Source: Polyangiaceae bacterium (GTDB lineage: Bacteria; Myxococcota_A; Polyangia; Polyangiales; Polyangiaceae). From it: 64,000 nt of DNA. Under the pieces are notes generated by a model. It was given only the letters and a program-made list of their open reading frames with translations. It ran no database searches and had not been told where the DNA came from. The position numbers and the translations under genes were made by a program. Of the stretch, positions 25,779 through 33,951 are shown one piece after another. Each line of letters starts with the position of its first letter. Position 1 is the stretch's first letter. The DNA lies in NCBI GenBank assembly GCA_019637265.1, contig JAHBVY010000002.1, positions 372,001-436,000 on the forward strand, read 5' to 3'.

Positions 25779-28700
25779 TCAACCGAGCGCGCTGCCGATC
25801 GCCTCCACCAAGAAGGGCCGGGTGGCGCCGGCGGGGATGATGCGCTCCAGCGAGGCGACGCGCAGGGCGCGCTCCACGGAGTGCACCGAGTCGAACTCCT
25901 CGGCCACCTCCGCCTGCTTCTCCAAGATCACGTCCTGACGCACGCGGTCGAGGCGCTCGCGCAGCGCTGGGCTCGGCTTCGCGCGCAGCGCCTCGAGCGC
26001 CGCCTGCACCCGCGCGTCCGCTTGCACCCGGCTCCCCACCTCACGCCCGAACACCACCTTCGCCGCCGGGCCGCCGCCGATCACCGAGGCGTAGCTGCCC
26101 TCCAACGCGATCGCGCGGAGCCCTGGGTTCAGCTCGCGGCTGAACACCACGTAGGCGCCGCCGTGGTAGCGCGAGACCACCAAGAACACGATGGGGCCAA
26201 CGAAGTTGACGACCGCCCGCGCGATCTCCGCGCCGTACTCGAGCTGCAATTTCCTCATGGATTCTGGCGAGCCATCGAAGCCCGAGAGGTTCGCCAAGAT
26301 GACCACCGGGCGGTTGCCGCTCGCCGCGTTGAGCGCCCGCGCCACCTTGCGGGAAGACTGCGGGAACAGCGTGCCGCCGTTCCACTCCGCGGGGCCGTCC
26401 GTCGGGCGGTAGCCATGGCGCGGCACGTTCTGGCTCTCCACCCCGATCAGGCACACTGGGTGACCACCCAGGTGCGCGTCCCAGACGATCGCCGTCTCAC
26501 CGCCGGCGAGCCCCTTCCAGCGCTCCAGGTGGCCGCCATCCTGATCGATGACGGCCGCCATCAGCGCGCGCATCGCGAACGGCTTCTTACGCCCAGGGTT
26601 CTTCGCGTCATCGAAGATTTCCCCCACGCGCTCGAAGCCATCCGCCTCGGCGACGCGTGGGTACGGCGCCTCCGTCACCGCGCGATCGTGCGGATCACTG
26701 GTGTCCATCGGGCGCGGGCGCGCCTCACCGGGCACCACGTAGGTGTAGCTGTAGTGATCGTAGAGGATGCGGAAGGCGTCCTTCAGATCGGAGGCGTAAT
26801 ATTGCGCCTGGCCGTTCGGCCCCATGATGCGCTCGTGGCCGCCGATGGCGACCTCGTCCTCCGCGGAGACGGAGCCCGAGGCGGCCAGCGCCGCGCGCCC
26901 GGTGAGCACCATCGACGCGCGCGGGGTCATGATCAGCGCGCCGCGGGTGTGGAGCAGCATGGTCGAGAGCGCGTCCCAGTAGCTCTGCGCGCCGACGTTC
27001 ACCCCCGCCACGATCACGTGGATCACGCCGCCCGCTTGGGTGAAGGTGACGATACGCCGCACCACGCGCGCCGTGGCGTCCAGGTTCTCGGTGCCCGAGT
27101 CCATCGCGATCTTCGCGCCGCTCGACACCGGCACCCACTCGAGCGGCACCCCGAGCGACTCCGCGAGATCGAGCGCCGCCACCACGCGATCGCACTCCGG
27201 CGCGGCCAGCGCGCCCATTTCCCGCGTGGGATCCGAGAGCACCAGCACCCGGCGCATCCCCTCGGGGACCTTGCGCGTGGGCGTGGAGATGACGCCGAAC
27301 ACGACGCCGCTCGCGTTCGAGCCGTAGGGGCGCCCCGCGACGCTCACCGCCTTGGGCGCAGCGCTCTCTGGGTCCAGATCGTACTCCTCGAACACCCCCG
27401 CGGGCAGCGCTCGCTCGCTCCCCTGCGCACCGAAGGGCGCGGAGCCCGGCGCGAGCATGCGGATGATTTCGTACGGATACACCAGGCCTCGACGCTTGGC
27501 GGCCACCACGCTGCGCTCGTAGGCCTGCACCGGCACCAGCGGCGCCGTGTGGGGATCGCGCCAGACGATGTCCATCGAGCTGCCGGTGATGTCGGTGATC
27601 ACCATCTCACGGCGACGCGCCGGCTCCGAAGGCGCCGTGGGGTCCATGATCTTGAGCCGCACGGCGACGCGCTCGAGCCCGAGGTGGCGCGTCGCGGGGT
27701 GGAGCTTGCGCGAGAGCCACCCGGCGGTGTTCGCGTCGAGCACCACCTCATGCGCGAGGAACAGCGTGATGCGGTTCCACTGCAGGCGGCGCCGCGGATC
27801 GCGCTCGAGCAAGATGTGACGCAAGGTGCGCGCCGCCTCATGGAAGGCGCGCTCCACGATGGGCACGTAGTGCACCGCCGCTGGGCCATCCTCCGGGGGC
27901 CGCCCCCGCACGTCCACCAGCACGAAGATGCGCTCATCCTCAGGCACCTCGCGGCTCCGGCCGTGGAAGCAATAGATCCCCTCCGGGGAGGCGAGCCGCG
28001 AGAGCTCGAAGCTCTGGTAGCGGTTGAAGTCGACGCGCAGCGCGGCCTCGGGGTGCAGCTGGTGGAGCTCGAGCTGCGTGAGCCCATCAGTAGTCCTGAT
28101 GAAGCTGTGGTGCTGGGTGCGCAGCTCGCGGTTCAAGATGGAGACGGTGAGGCGCTCGGCGGGCAACGCCGCCTCAGCCAGCGCGCGGATGCGGCCGAGC
28201 AGCGCGGCGACGTCGTCCTCCGGCGTGGCGGTCACCACCAGCTCCAGCGCGAACACGCCCTCCTCTGCCTCGCGCGCGAGCTGCTCGAAGGCCAAAACGC
28301 CAGAGCCTGCGTCAGCGAGCGCCGAGAGCACCACGCGCCGCCCGGAGGCCTGCTCCTCACCGCGCTCCTCCACGAACTCGAGCCGCGCCGTGATGAGCTC
28401 CGTCTCCCCCTCGCTGATGCGCCGCGTGCGCATCACCACCGGCTGCTTCGGGGAGTAGTTACGACGCACGCACGCCGACAGCGCGATGCCGCGCTGACGC
28501 GGCGGCGCCTCCCACAGCCAGCCCTTCACCTGACGGAACACGCCGGCTGGCGCCAGCGCCAGATCCGCGAGCACCTGCTCCTCGATCGCCTCGTCGCTGT
28601 GCTTCAGCCAGCGCTCCACGCCGCGTGAGGTGCGCTCCGCCTGCCGGCTCAGCTCCGGCCGCTCGAAGATGGTGTAGGCGGCGTCGATCGCGGCGTCTGC

Positions 28701-31382
28701 GACGTCGTCAGGCACCTGACCACGCATGGTGCCCACGCTGGTGAGCGCCAAGCGAAGATCCGCGTCGCGCTCGAGATCGAAGCCGAGCGCGCCGATTTGC
28801 ATCACGCGCTTCAGCAGCGCGCGCACCAAGCGGAAGCGCGACTCCGGGCGGAGCTGCGAGGCGAACAGCCGGAGCACCGCGCGCTCGAGCGCCTCGCAAT
28901 ACTTCAGCGAGCTGAGCCCATAGTGCGCGAGGGCGCGGCGCAGCTGCTCCAAGAACTCCTCGGAGAGCTCGGCGCCCTCCACCCGCATGCGGCGCACGTA
29001 GAAGCGAAGCCGCGCGTTGTTCGAGGCCGCCACGAAGCCGCTGTCATCCGCGGCGCGACGCCGGGTGAACAGCCGCTCGATGTCGGCGAACACCGCGAGC
29101 TTCGAGCGCACCCCCGCCAAATCCGTCAAATAATCTGACTGAAGCCCCTCGGGGATGGGCGCCTCCAAGAACGCGATGAGGCGCTCCACTCGCTCATCGA
29201 ACACGTCGTAGCCGAGGAGCACGCGGAGCACCTCCTCACCCACCGCCTCCATCGCGCGACGCCAGACGCTGGGGTTGCCCGCGGCGGCGCGCGCCAGGTT
29301 CGGCGCGCCGACGCGCCCCGAGTCGTCCTGCGTGAAGAGCAGGTCGAGGGCGTCCTCCTCCTCCGGGAACACCAGGCGCGTGTCGGTCGCCTCGGTGTCC
29401 TCTTCGCTCGCCGGGTCGATCACCAAGATCACATCCCCGGCGGCCACCTGCTGCCCCTTGCGCGCGCGGATCTCCTTCACCACGCCGCTCACCGGGGAGT
29501 CGAAGCCGATCTCCATCTTCATGGCCTCCACGAGGCCGAGCTGCTGACCTGCCTCCACCCGATCGCCCACGCCCACCTGCAGCGCGACGACCATCGAGGG
29601 CGCGCTGGCGCACACCTGCCCCGCCGTCTGGCGCCCGAAGCTGTGGACGCGCCCCTCGATTTCTATGCGGATAACCGTGTCGCTGATGTCGAACAACACC
29701 CGCAGGTCGCGCTCGCAGATCTGCATGCGCCCCGCGTGCTCACTGGACACGTTGAGGCGCACCGTCACCACCTGCCCCTCCAGGTGGACGCGGTATTTCC
29801 AGGCGCCCGACGCGAACACCCGCACCCGGTAGGGCCGCCCCAGGTGCGTGAGATCGAACTCCTGCCCCACCGAAGGGGGGATCTTCTCCGGCGTCACGTT
29901 CGCCGCGTCGGCGTAGAAGTTCAGCCGCTTGATCTCGCGCGCCACTTGGTAAGAGAGCACCGCCGCCAGCGCGAGCGCCTCGGCCGCGAAGTCTGAGCTC
30001 GGGCGCCGCTCGGCGTTCCAGCGGTCGAGCCAGGTGGTGTCGACGCCGCCTTGCTTGTAGGCCTCGGCCTCCAGCAGCTCGAGCAGGTAGCCCTTGTTGG
30101 TGGCGCCGCCCTCGATCACCAAATCGAAATCACGGAGCGCGCCCACCAGCCGCGCGCGCGCCTCCTCCCGCGAGTCGCCGTAGGCGATCACCTTCGCGAT
30201 CAAGGAGTCGAACTCCGCCGGCACCACGCTCCCCGAGGTGACGCCGGTGTCGATGCGGAGCCGCGGCCCGAGCGCTGGATCGAAGCGCGCGATGCGCCCC
30301 GGCGCCGGCAAGAAGCCCGCGTCCGGATCCTCCGCGCACACCCGCGCCTCGATAGCGAAGCCCCGCTCACGCAGCTCACCCTCCGGCAGCCGCTCACCGC
30401 GCGCCACGCGGATCTGCTGCTCCACGAGCTCCATACCCGTCAGCTCTTCTGTCAATCCGTGCTCCACCTGGAGCCGCGGGTTCATCTCCAAGAAGAAGAA
30501 CTCGGCGTCTCGCACCAAGAACTCCACGGTGCCCACCCCGCTGTAACTGACGGAGCGCGCCAGCTCCACCGCGGCGTCCTTGATGGCGCGCAGGAGCAGC
30601 GGCGGCAGGTGCGCCGGCGGCGCCTCCTCGATCACCTTCTGGTGACGGCGCTGCACCGAGCAGTCACGGCAACCCAGGGCGATCACCTGACCATGGGTGT
30701 CCGCCACGATCTGCACCTCGATGTGGCGACCGCCCTCCACCATCGCCTCCATGAACAGCCGCCCGTCGCCGAACGCCGCCTGCGCCTCGGTGGCCGCCGA
30801 ACGGAACGCGGCCTGGAGCTGCGAGGCCTCGCGCACCACGCGGATCCCGCGACCGCCGCCGCCCGCCGACGCCTTGATCACCAGCGGGAGGCCGATCTCC
30901 TCCGCGTGGCGGTGCGCGTCCTCGATGCTGGTCACCACGCCGCCGCTCCAGCGCGTCACCGGCACGTCGCAGCGCTCCGCCAAGAGCTTCGAGGCGATCT
31001 TGTCGCCCAGCGCGCGCATGGTGGCGCTGGTGGGCCCCAAGAAGCGGATCCGCGCGGCGTCGAGCTTGTCCACGAAGCTCGCGTCCTCCGCCACGAAGCC
31101 CCAGCCAGGCCACACCGCGTCCACCTGGTGGCGCGTGAGCGTGCTGACGAGCAGCTCGTGATCGAGGTAGGAGCCGACCGGGGTGCCGCTGATGGGCAGG
31201 CGCACCGCGATGTCAGCATGGCGAACGAACGGCGCGTTGCGATCGACCGGCGTGTAGAGCGCCACCACCTCGATGTCGGAGCCCTCCAGGGCGCGCAGTG
31301 ACTTGACGGCGCGGATGCAGCGCATCGCCGCCTCACCGCGGTTGATGATGGCCAATCGCCGGATGGGTTGGATAGCAGTCAT
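25779..31382 (-). CDS. Single-chain biotin-dependent acyl-CoA carboxylase (BC-BCCP-central-CT, eukaryotic ACC-like)
   Basis: 1867 residues from ATG 31382; upstream codons to 31505 look non-coding. Biotin carboxylase: residues about 5-480, with the ATP-grasp loop KASAGGGGRGIRVV and EMNPRLQVEHGLTEELTG. The BCCP domain is about 590-665, with biotin Lys at 622 in VEAMKME. A central region of about 600 residues includes LHPEAALRVDFNRYQSFEL and GIYCFHGRSREVPEDERIFV, recalling the eukaryotic ACC central domain. The carboxyltransferase is about 1295-1860 (YRPTDGPAEWNGGTLFPQSS, ANLSGFDGSPESMRKLQLEY, RYHGGAYVVFSRELNP). Domain order is that of fungal and animal ACC rather than the usual split bacterial AccABCD. 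It likely makes malonyl-CoA or a related acyl-malonate; the acyl substrate is not readable. It is convergent with pdxH. Confidence 0.9.
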   Translation of the reverse strand: MTAIQPIRRLAIINRGEAAMRCIRAVKSLRALEGSDIEVVALYTPVDRNAPFVRHADIAVRLPISGTPVGSYLDHELLVSTLTRHQVDAVWPGWGFVAEDASFVDKLDAARIRFLGPTSATMRALGDKIASKLLAERCDVPVTRWSGGVVTSIEDAHRHAEEIGLPLVIKASAGGGGRGIRVVREASQLQAAFRSAATEAQAAFGDGRLFMEAMVEGGRHIEVQIVADTHGQVIALGCRDCSVQRRHQKVIEEAPPAHLPPLLLRAIKDAAVELARSVSYSGVGTVEFLVRDAEFFFLEMNPRLQVEHGLTEELTGMELVEQQIRVARGERLPEGELRERGFAIEARVCAEDPDAGFLPAPGRIARFDPALGPRLRIDTGVTSGSVVPAEFDSLIAKVIAYGDSREEARARLVGALRDFDLVIEGGATNKGYLLELLEAEAYKQGGVDTTWLDRWNAERRPSSDFAAEALALAAVLSYQVAREIKRLNFYADAANVTPEKIPPSVGQEFDLTHLGRPYRVRVFASGAWKYRVHLEGQVVTVRLNVSSEHAGRMQICERDLRVLFDISDTVIRIEIEGRVHSFGRQTAGQVCASAPSMVVALQVGVGDRVEAGQQLGLVEAMKMEIGFDSPVSGVVKEIRARKGQQVAAGDVILVIDPASEEDTEATDTRLVFPEEEDALDLLFTQDDSGRVGAPNLARAAAGNPSVWRRAMEAVGEEVLRVLLGYDVFDERVERLIAFLEAPIPEGLQSDYLTDLAGVRSKLAVFADIERLFTRRRAADDSGFVAASNNARLRFYVRRMRVEGAELSEEFLEQLRRALAHYGLSSLKYCEALERAVLRLFASQLRPESRFRLVRALLKRVMQIGALGFDLERDADLRLALTSVGTMRGQVPDDVADAAIDAAYTIFERPELSRQAERTSRGVERWLKHSDEAIEEQVLADLALAPAGVFRQVKGWLWEAPPRQRGIALSACVRRNYSPKQPVVMRTRRISEGETELITARLEFVEERGEEQASGRRVVLSALADAGSGVLAFEQLAREAEEGVFALELVVTATPEDDVAALLGRIRALAEAALPAERLTVSILNRELRTQHHSFIRTTDGLTQLELHQLHPEAALRVDFNRYQSFELSRLASPEGIYCFHGRSREVPEDERIFVLVDVRGRPPEDGPAAVHYVPIVERAFHEAARTLRHILLERDPRRRLQWNRITLFLAHEVVLDANTAGWLSRKLHPATRHLGLERVAVRLKIMDPTAPSEPARRREMVITDITGSSMDIVWRDPHTAPLVPVQAYERSVVAAKRRGLVYPYEIIRMLAPGSAPFGAQGSERALPAGVFEEYDLDPESAAPKAVSVAGRPYGSNASGVVFGVISTPTRKVPEGMRRVLVLSDPTREMGALAAPECDRVVAALDLAESLGVPLEWVPVSSGAKIAMDSGTENLDATARVVRRIVTFTQAGGVIHVIVAGVNVGAQSYWDALSTMLLHTRGALIMTPRASMVLTGRAALAASGSVSAEDEVAIGGHERIMGPNGQAQYYASDLKDAFRILYDHYSYTYVVPGEARPRPMDTSDPHDRAVTEAPYPRVAEADGFERVGEIFDDAKNPGRKKPFAMRALMAAVIDQDGGHLERWKGLAGGETAIVWDAHLGGHPVCLIGVESQNVPRHGYRPTDGPAEWNGGTLFPQSSRKVARALNAASGNRPVVILANLSGFDGSPESMRKLQLEYGAEIARAVVNFVGPIVFLVVSRYHGGAYVVFSRELNPGLRAIALEGSYASVIGGGPAAKVVFGREVGSRVQADARVQAALEALRAKPSPALRERLDRVRQDVILEKQAEVAEEFDSVHSVERALRVASLERIIPAGATRPFLVEAIGSALG

Positions 31383-31506
31383 GGAAGCGGAGCTCGTGTG
31401 AAGCCGGCGACAGCGTGCCGCGCGGAGCTCGAACGACGCCGAGAGACACGCTCCCCGAACCATCGCGAGCTGGTCTCCAGTTACTAGAGCGAGGGGAGGT
31501 TTCAAG

Positions 31507-31520
31507 GGGGGTTCGCCCCC
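31507..31520 (+). repeat. GGGGG-TTCG-CCCCC hairpin, copy 2
   Basis: Same perfect 5-bp stem and TTCG loop as at 11467-11480, again preceded by GAGACACGCTCC (31443-31454). It lies 125 bp upstream of the carboxylase start, in antisense orientation relative to that gene, so a simple terminator role is unlikely. Confidence 0.5.
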
Positions 31521-31587
31521 GCTGTGGCGGCGCGAAGGAGGCTTCGCAGGCGCCGCGCGAAGACGTGTGGCTCGCGCGACGGACTAC

Positions 31588-31756
31588 GACGCACGGCGCC
31601 ATGAAGCGTCGCCCGTCGTCACGACGCACGGCGCCATGAGCGCGTCGCCCGTCGTCACGACGCACGGCGCCATGAAGCGTCGCCCGTCGTCACGACGCAC
31701 GGCGCCATGAGCACGTCACCCATGGCTCCGCGGCGCACGACGCGCGGCGCCATGCG
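31588..31756. repeat. Tandem repeat, five units of 35-45 bp
   Basis: Units begin GACGCACGGCGCCATGA at 31588, 31623, 31659 and 31694, with a diverged one (GACGCGCGGCGCCATG) at 31739. Spacing is 35, 36, 35 and 45 bp. In units 1 and 3, CGACGC and GCGTCG flank a 13-base centre, so each can form a short hairpin; GGCGCC at the centre is itself a palindrome. There are no unique spacers, so this is not a CRISPR array. Confidence 0.85.
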
Positions 31757-31929
31757 CATGAGCTACGTGGCGGCCGAGTGACGGGCGGCGCCGGCCTTGT
31801 GATGAGATGCCAAACCCCCCGATCCTGAAGAGCAAGCGAGGTGCCTGGGCCCCATGCTTGCGGCTCACGGCTCATGCGAGTAGGCGGGCGGGGCGCTACT
31901 TCGGCGCACAAGGCACAGGGACTCGGCTC

Positions 31930-32577
31930 ATGAAGATCTTCATCGACAGCGCGGACATCGGAGAAATCAAAGAGGCAGCGGCCATGGGCGCGATCGACGG
32001 GGTGACCACCAACCCGTCACTGCTCGCCAAGACGGGGCGCGGGCTGAAGGACACCATCGTGGAGATCTGCGAGGTGGTGGACGGCCCGATCAGCGCCGAG
32101 GTGATCGCCACCGATACGCAAGGCATCCTGACCGAAGGCCGCGAGCTCGCCGCGCTGCACAAGAACGTGGTGGTGAAGGTGCCGCTCATCATCGACGGCT
32201 TGAAGGCCGTGCGGCAGCTCACCACCGAGGGCATCAAGACCAACGTCACGCTGTGCTTCTCCCCGAGCCAGGCGCTCTTGGCCGCCAAGGCCGGCGCCAC
32301 CATGATCTCCCCCTTCGTCGGACGCCTGGACGACATCTCGATGCCCGGCATGGAGCTGATCGAGCAGATCATCGACATCTATCAGAACTACGACCTGAGC
32401 ACGGAGGTGCTGGTGGCGAGCGTGCGGCACCCGATCCACTTCGTGGAGTCCGCGCGGATGGGCGCCGACATCGCCACCGTGCCGCTCAAGGTGATCCAAC
32501 AGCTGGCCCAGCACCCGCTCACCGACATCGGCCTCGCGAAGTTCCTCGAGGACGCGAAGAAGATCCCGAAGGGCTGA
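31930..32577 (+). CDS. tal: Transaldolase (small TalC/Fsa-type)
   Basis: 215 residues from ATG 31930; the in-frame upstream start at 31807 would add a tail with no homology. [16 protein letters not shown] and [14 protein letters not shown] open the barrel. The Schiff-base Lys is in [35 protein letters not shown] and FVGRLDDI follow. The length fits the short transaldolase/fructose-6-phosphate aldolase class rather than the 310-330-residue TalB class. It transfers dihydroxyacetone units between sugar phosphates in the pentose phosphate pathway. Two bases after its stop comes the GTG of ybeY, so the genes form an operon. Confidence 0.93.
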   Translation: MKIFIDSADIGEIKEAAAMGAIDGVTTNPSLLAKTGRGLKDTIVEICEVVDGPISAEVIATDTQGILTEGRELAALHKNVVVKVPLIIDGLKAVRQLTTEGIKTNVTLCFSPSQALLAAKAGATMISPFVGRLDDISMPGMELIEQIIDIYQNYDLSTEVLVASVRHPIHFVESARMGADIATVPLKVIQQLAQHPLTDIGLAKFLEDAKKIPKG

Positions 32578-32579
32578 GC

Positions 32580-33197
32580 GTGCCGGCCTACGTCACCCGC
32601 CGCGCGCCTGGCTCCCCCGCGCTCCCGACGCGGCGCATCATCAGCTATGCTGACAAAATGCTGGCCGCGCTCGATCTCGAGGAGGCCGAGCTCAGCGTGC
32701 TCTTGACTGGTGACGCGCGGATCCACGAGCTGAACCGCGTCCATCGCGGTAAAGATCGCCCCACTGACGTCCTCGCGTTCGCGCTGGAGGAAGCCGACGG
32801 CACCGAGACCGGCGACGCCGCGCTGCCCTACCGCGTGCTCGGGGACGTCGTGATCTCGCTCGACACCGCCGCGCGCCAAGCCGCCAAGGCGCGCCACTCC
32901 CTGGAGCAGGAGGTGTGCTTCCTGTTGGCGCACGGCCTGCTCCACCTGGTGGGCTACGACCACCAAACGGACGCCCAAGAGGCGCGCATGAACCAAGAGG
33001 CGGCGCGGCTCTTGGCGGCTTCGGGGGCACCTGGCTCCGCTGAGGCGGCCGCCAAGGCCCCGCCAGCGCCCAGCCGAGCGCCCCGTTCGAAGCCGCGCGG
33101 GGCTTCGCGAGTGGGTGCCCCCCGCGCGCGGCTCCCGGAGGAAGGGCCTGCCCAGGGCGCCCGAAAGCCCCCCGCGCGAGGCCGAAAAGCGTGCTGA
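32580..33197 (+). CDS. ybeY: Endoribonuclease YbeY (rRNA maturation) with basic C-terminal tail
   Basis: 205 residues from GTG 32580, directly after the tal stop. The Zn-binding motif HGLLHLVGYDH is intact and preceded by RGKDRPTDVLAFAL and GDVVISLDTAARQA, both typical of YbeY (UPF0054). YbeY takes part in 16S rRNA 3'-end processing and ribosome quality control. Unusual: about 55 extra residues after the catalytic core, rich in Pro, Ala, Arg and Lys (SKPRGASRVGAPRARLPEEG...), likely disordered and possibly RNA-binding. Co-transcribed with tal. Confidence 0.93.
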   Translation: MPAYVTRRAPGSPALPTRRIISYADKMLAALDLEEAELSVLLTGDARIHELNRVHRGKDRPTDVLAFALEEADGTETGDAALPYRVLGDVVISLDTAARQAAKARHSLEQEVCFLLAHGLLHLVGYDHQTDAQEARMNQEAARLLAASGAPGSAEAAAKAPPAPSRAPRSKPRGASRVGAPRARLPEEGPAQGARKPPARGRKAC

Positions 33198-33600
33198 TTG
33201 CTTCGAGTAGGCCATGCGACTTGCGCGCTAAACGCCCGCTCTTGTTCATGAAAGCGCGCTTCGGATACCTGCTCCCAGGCGCGCCTCGCGGGCCCTGGGT
33301 GGGCGTACGGAGCGGGGTACCGGCCGCCGATCCAGCCAGAATCCAAGGTCTGTCTCGCGGCGGTCCGCAGGAGCGATCGCGAAACCCCTTATTTTTTCGC
33401 TTGTAGGGGCTAGGTCTCCCTGATACCTCTCGGGCGCCTCGCAGGATCCAGCAGCAAAACTGCTGAATTCTGGCTCAGGCCGACCACCAGGAAAGCTCGA
33501 AAGACCGGCAACGGCCCGGAGAGCAGCGGCGGCATAAGGCGGGGGCAGGTTTCGGGTCGCACAGTTTCAACGAGTCGATAGATTCAAGGAGGAAGCGCAA
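33198..33600. promoter_or_regulatory. Upstream region of the HU gene
   Basis: 403 bp with no gene. An AT-rich patch (CTTATTTTTTCG, 33388-33399) precedes TTGTAG (33401-33406) and ATACCT (33423-33428), spaced 16 bp, a possible but weak -35/-10 pair. Further down is a CAGCAG-CAAAA-CTGCTG hairpin near 33450. A strong Shine-Dalgarno AAGGAGG lies at 33586-33592, 8 bp before the HU ATG. The long leader suggests regulated expression (inference). Confidence 0.4.
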
Positions 33601-33912
33601 ATGGCTGGAAAGAGGCTGACGAAGGCGCAAGTGGTCGCGGAGCTCGCGACGGCTACGGAGCTCGACAAGAAGAGCGTCAACAAGTTGTTCGAGGCCCTGA
33701 CGGATCTCATCCGCAAGCAGCTCACGGGCCGCGGCCCGGGCGAGTTCGTGCTGCCGGGTCTGGTGAAGCTGCGCGTGGTGAAGAAGCCCGCGACCAAGGA
33801 GCGTCAGGGCAAGAACCCGTTCACGGGCGAGCCGATGACGATCGCGGCCAAGCCGGCGAGCAAGAAGGTGCGCTCGACCGCGCTCAAGGCGCTCAAGGAC
33901 ATCGTCCAGTAA
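33601..33912 (+). CDS. HU-family DNA-binding protein
   Basis: 103 residues, start fixed by AAGGAGG. LTKAQVVAELATATELDKKSVNKLFEAL is the helical dimer part. The arm region carries LPGLVKLRVVKKPATKERQGKNPFTGEPM, where NPFTGEPM corresponds to the DNA-intercalating NPxTG motif, and the last helix KKVRSTALKALKDIV closes the fold. It is about 10 residues longer than E. coli HU, with some extra Lys. It bends and compacts DNA as a dimer. It is monocistronic, with a convergent gene after it. Confidence 0.93.
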   Translation: MAGKRLTKAQVVAELATATELDKKSVNKLFEALTDLIRKQLTGRGPGEFVLPGLVKLRVVKKPATKERQGKNPFTGEPMTIAAKPASKKVRSTALKALKDIVQ

Positions 33913-33923
33913 GCAGCGTCACA

Positions 33924-33951
33924 GCGCTGGGTCTCCGCTTTCCCTAGCGCG
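33924..33951. terminator. Hairpin between convergent HU and lnt genes
   Basis: GCGCTGGG and CCCTAGCGC form a GC-rich stem with one bulged base, starting 12 bp after the HU stop and covering the lnt stop. There is no T-run on either side. Its position between convergent genes suits a bidirectional terminator. Confidence 0.35.

Larger units (their letters stand above)
31383..31929. other. Intergenic region with hairpin and tandem repeats
   Basis: 547 bp between the divergent carboxylase and transaldolase genes. It holds GAGACACGCTCC (31443-31454), the GGGGG-TTCG-CCCCC hairpin (31507-31520), a five-unit tandem repeat (31588-31756) and a C-run motif GCCAAACCCCCC (31809-31820). Short open frames here are in repeat sequence and have no recognisable product. 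Promoters for both flanking genes should lie here, but none is convincing. Confidence 0.5.

Noticed and set aside
31588..31756. Possible CRISPR array
   Set aside because: Units are contiguous with no unique spacers, and no cas genes are present.
31690..31911. Short minus-strand frame in the carboxylase-transaldolase gap
   Set aside because: Made of tandem repeat and C-run sequence, with no ribosome-binding site.
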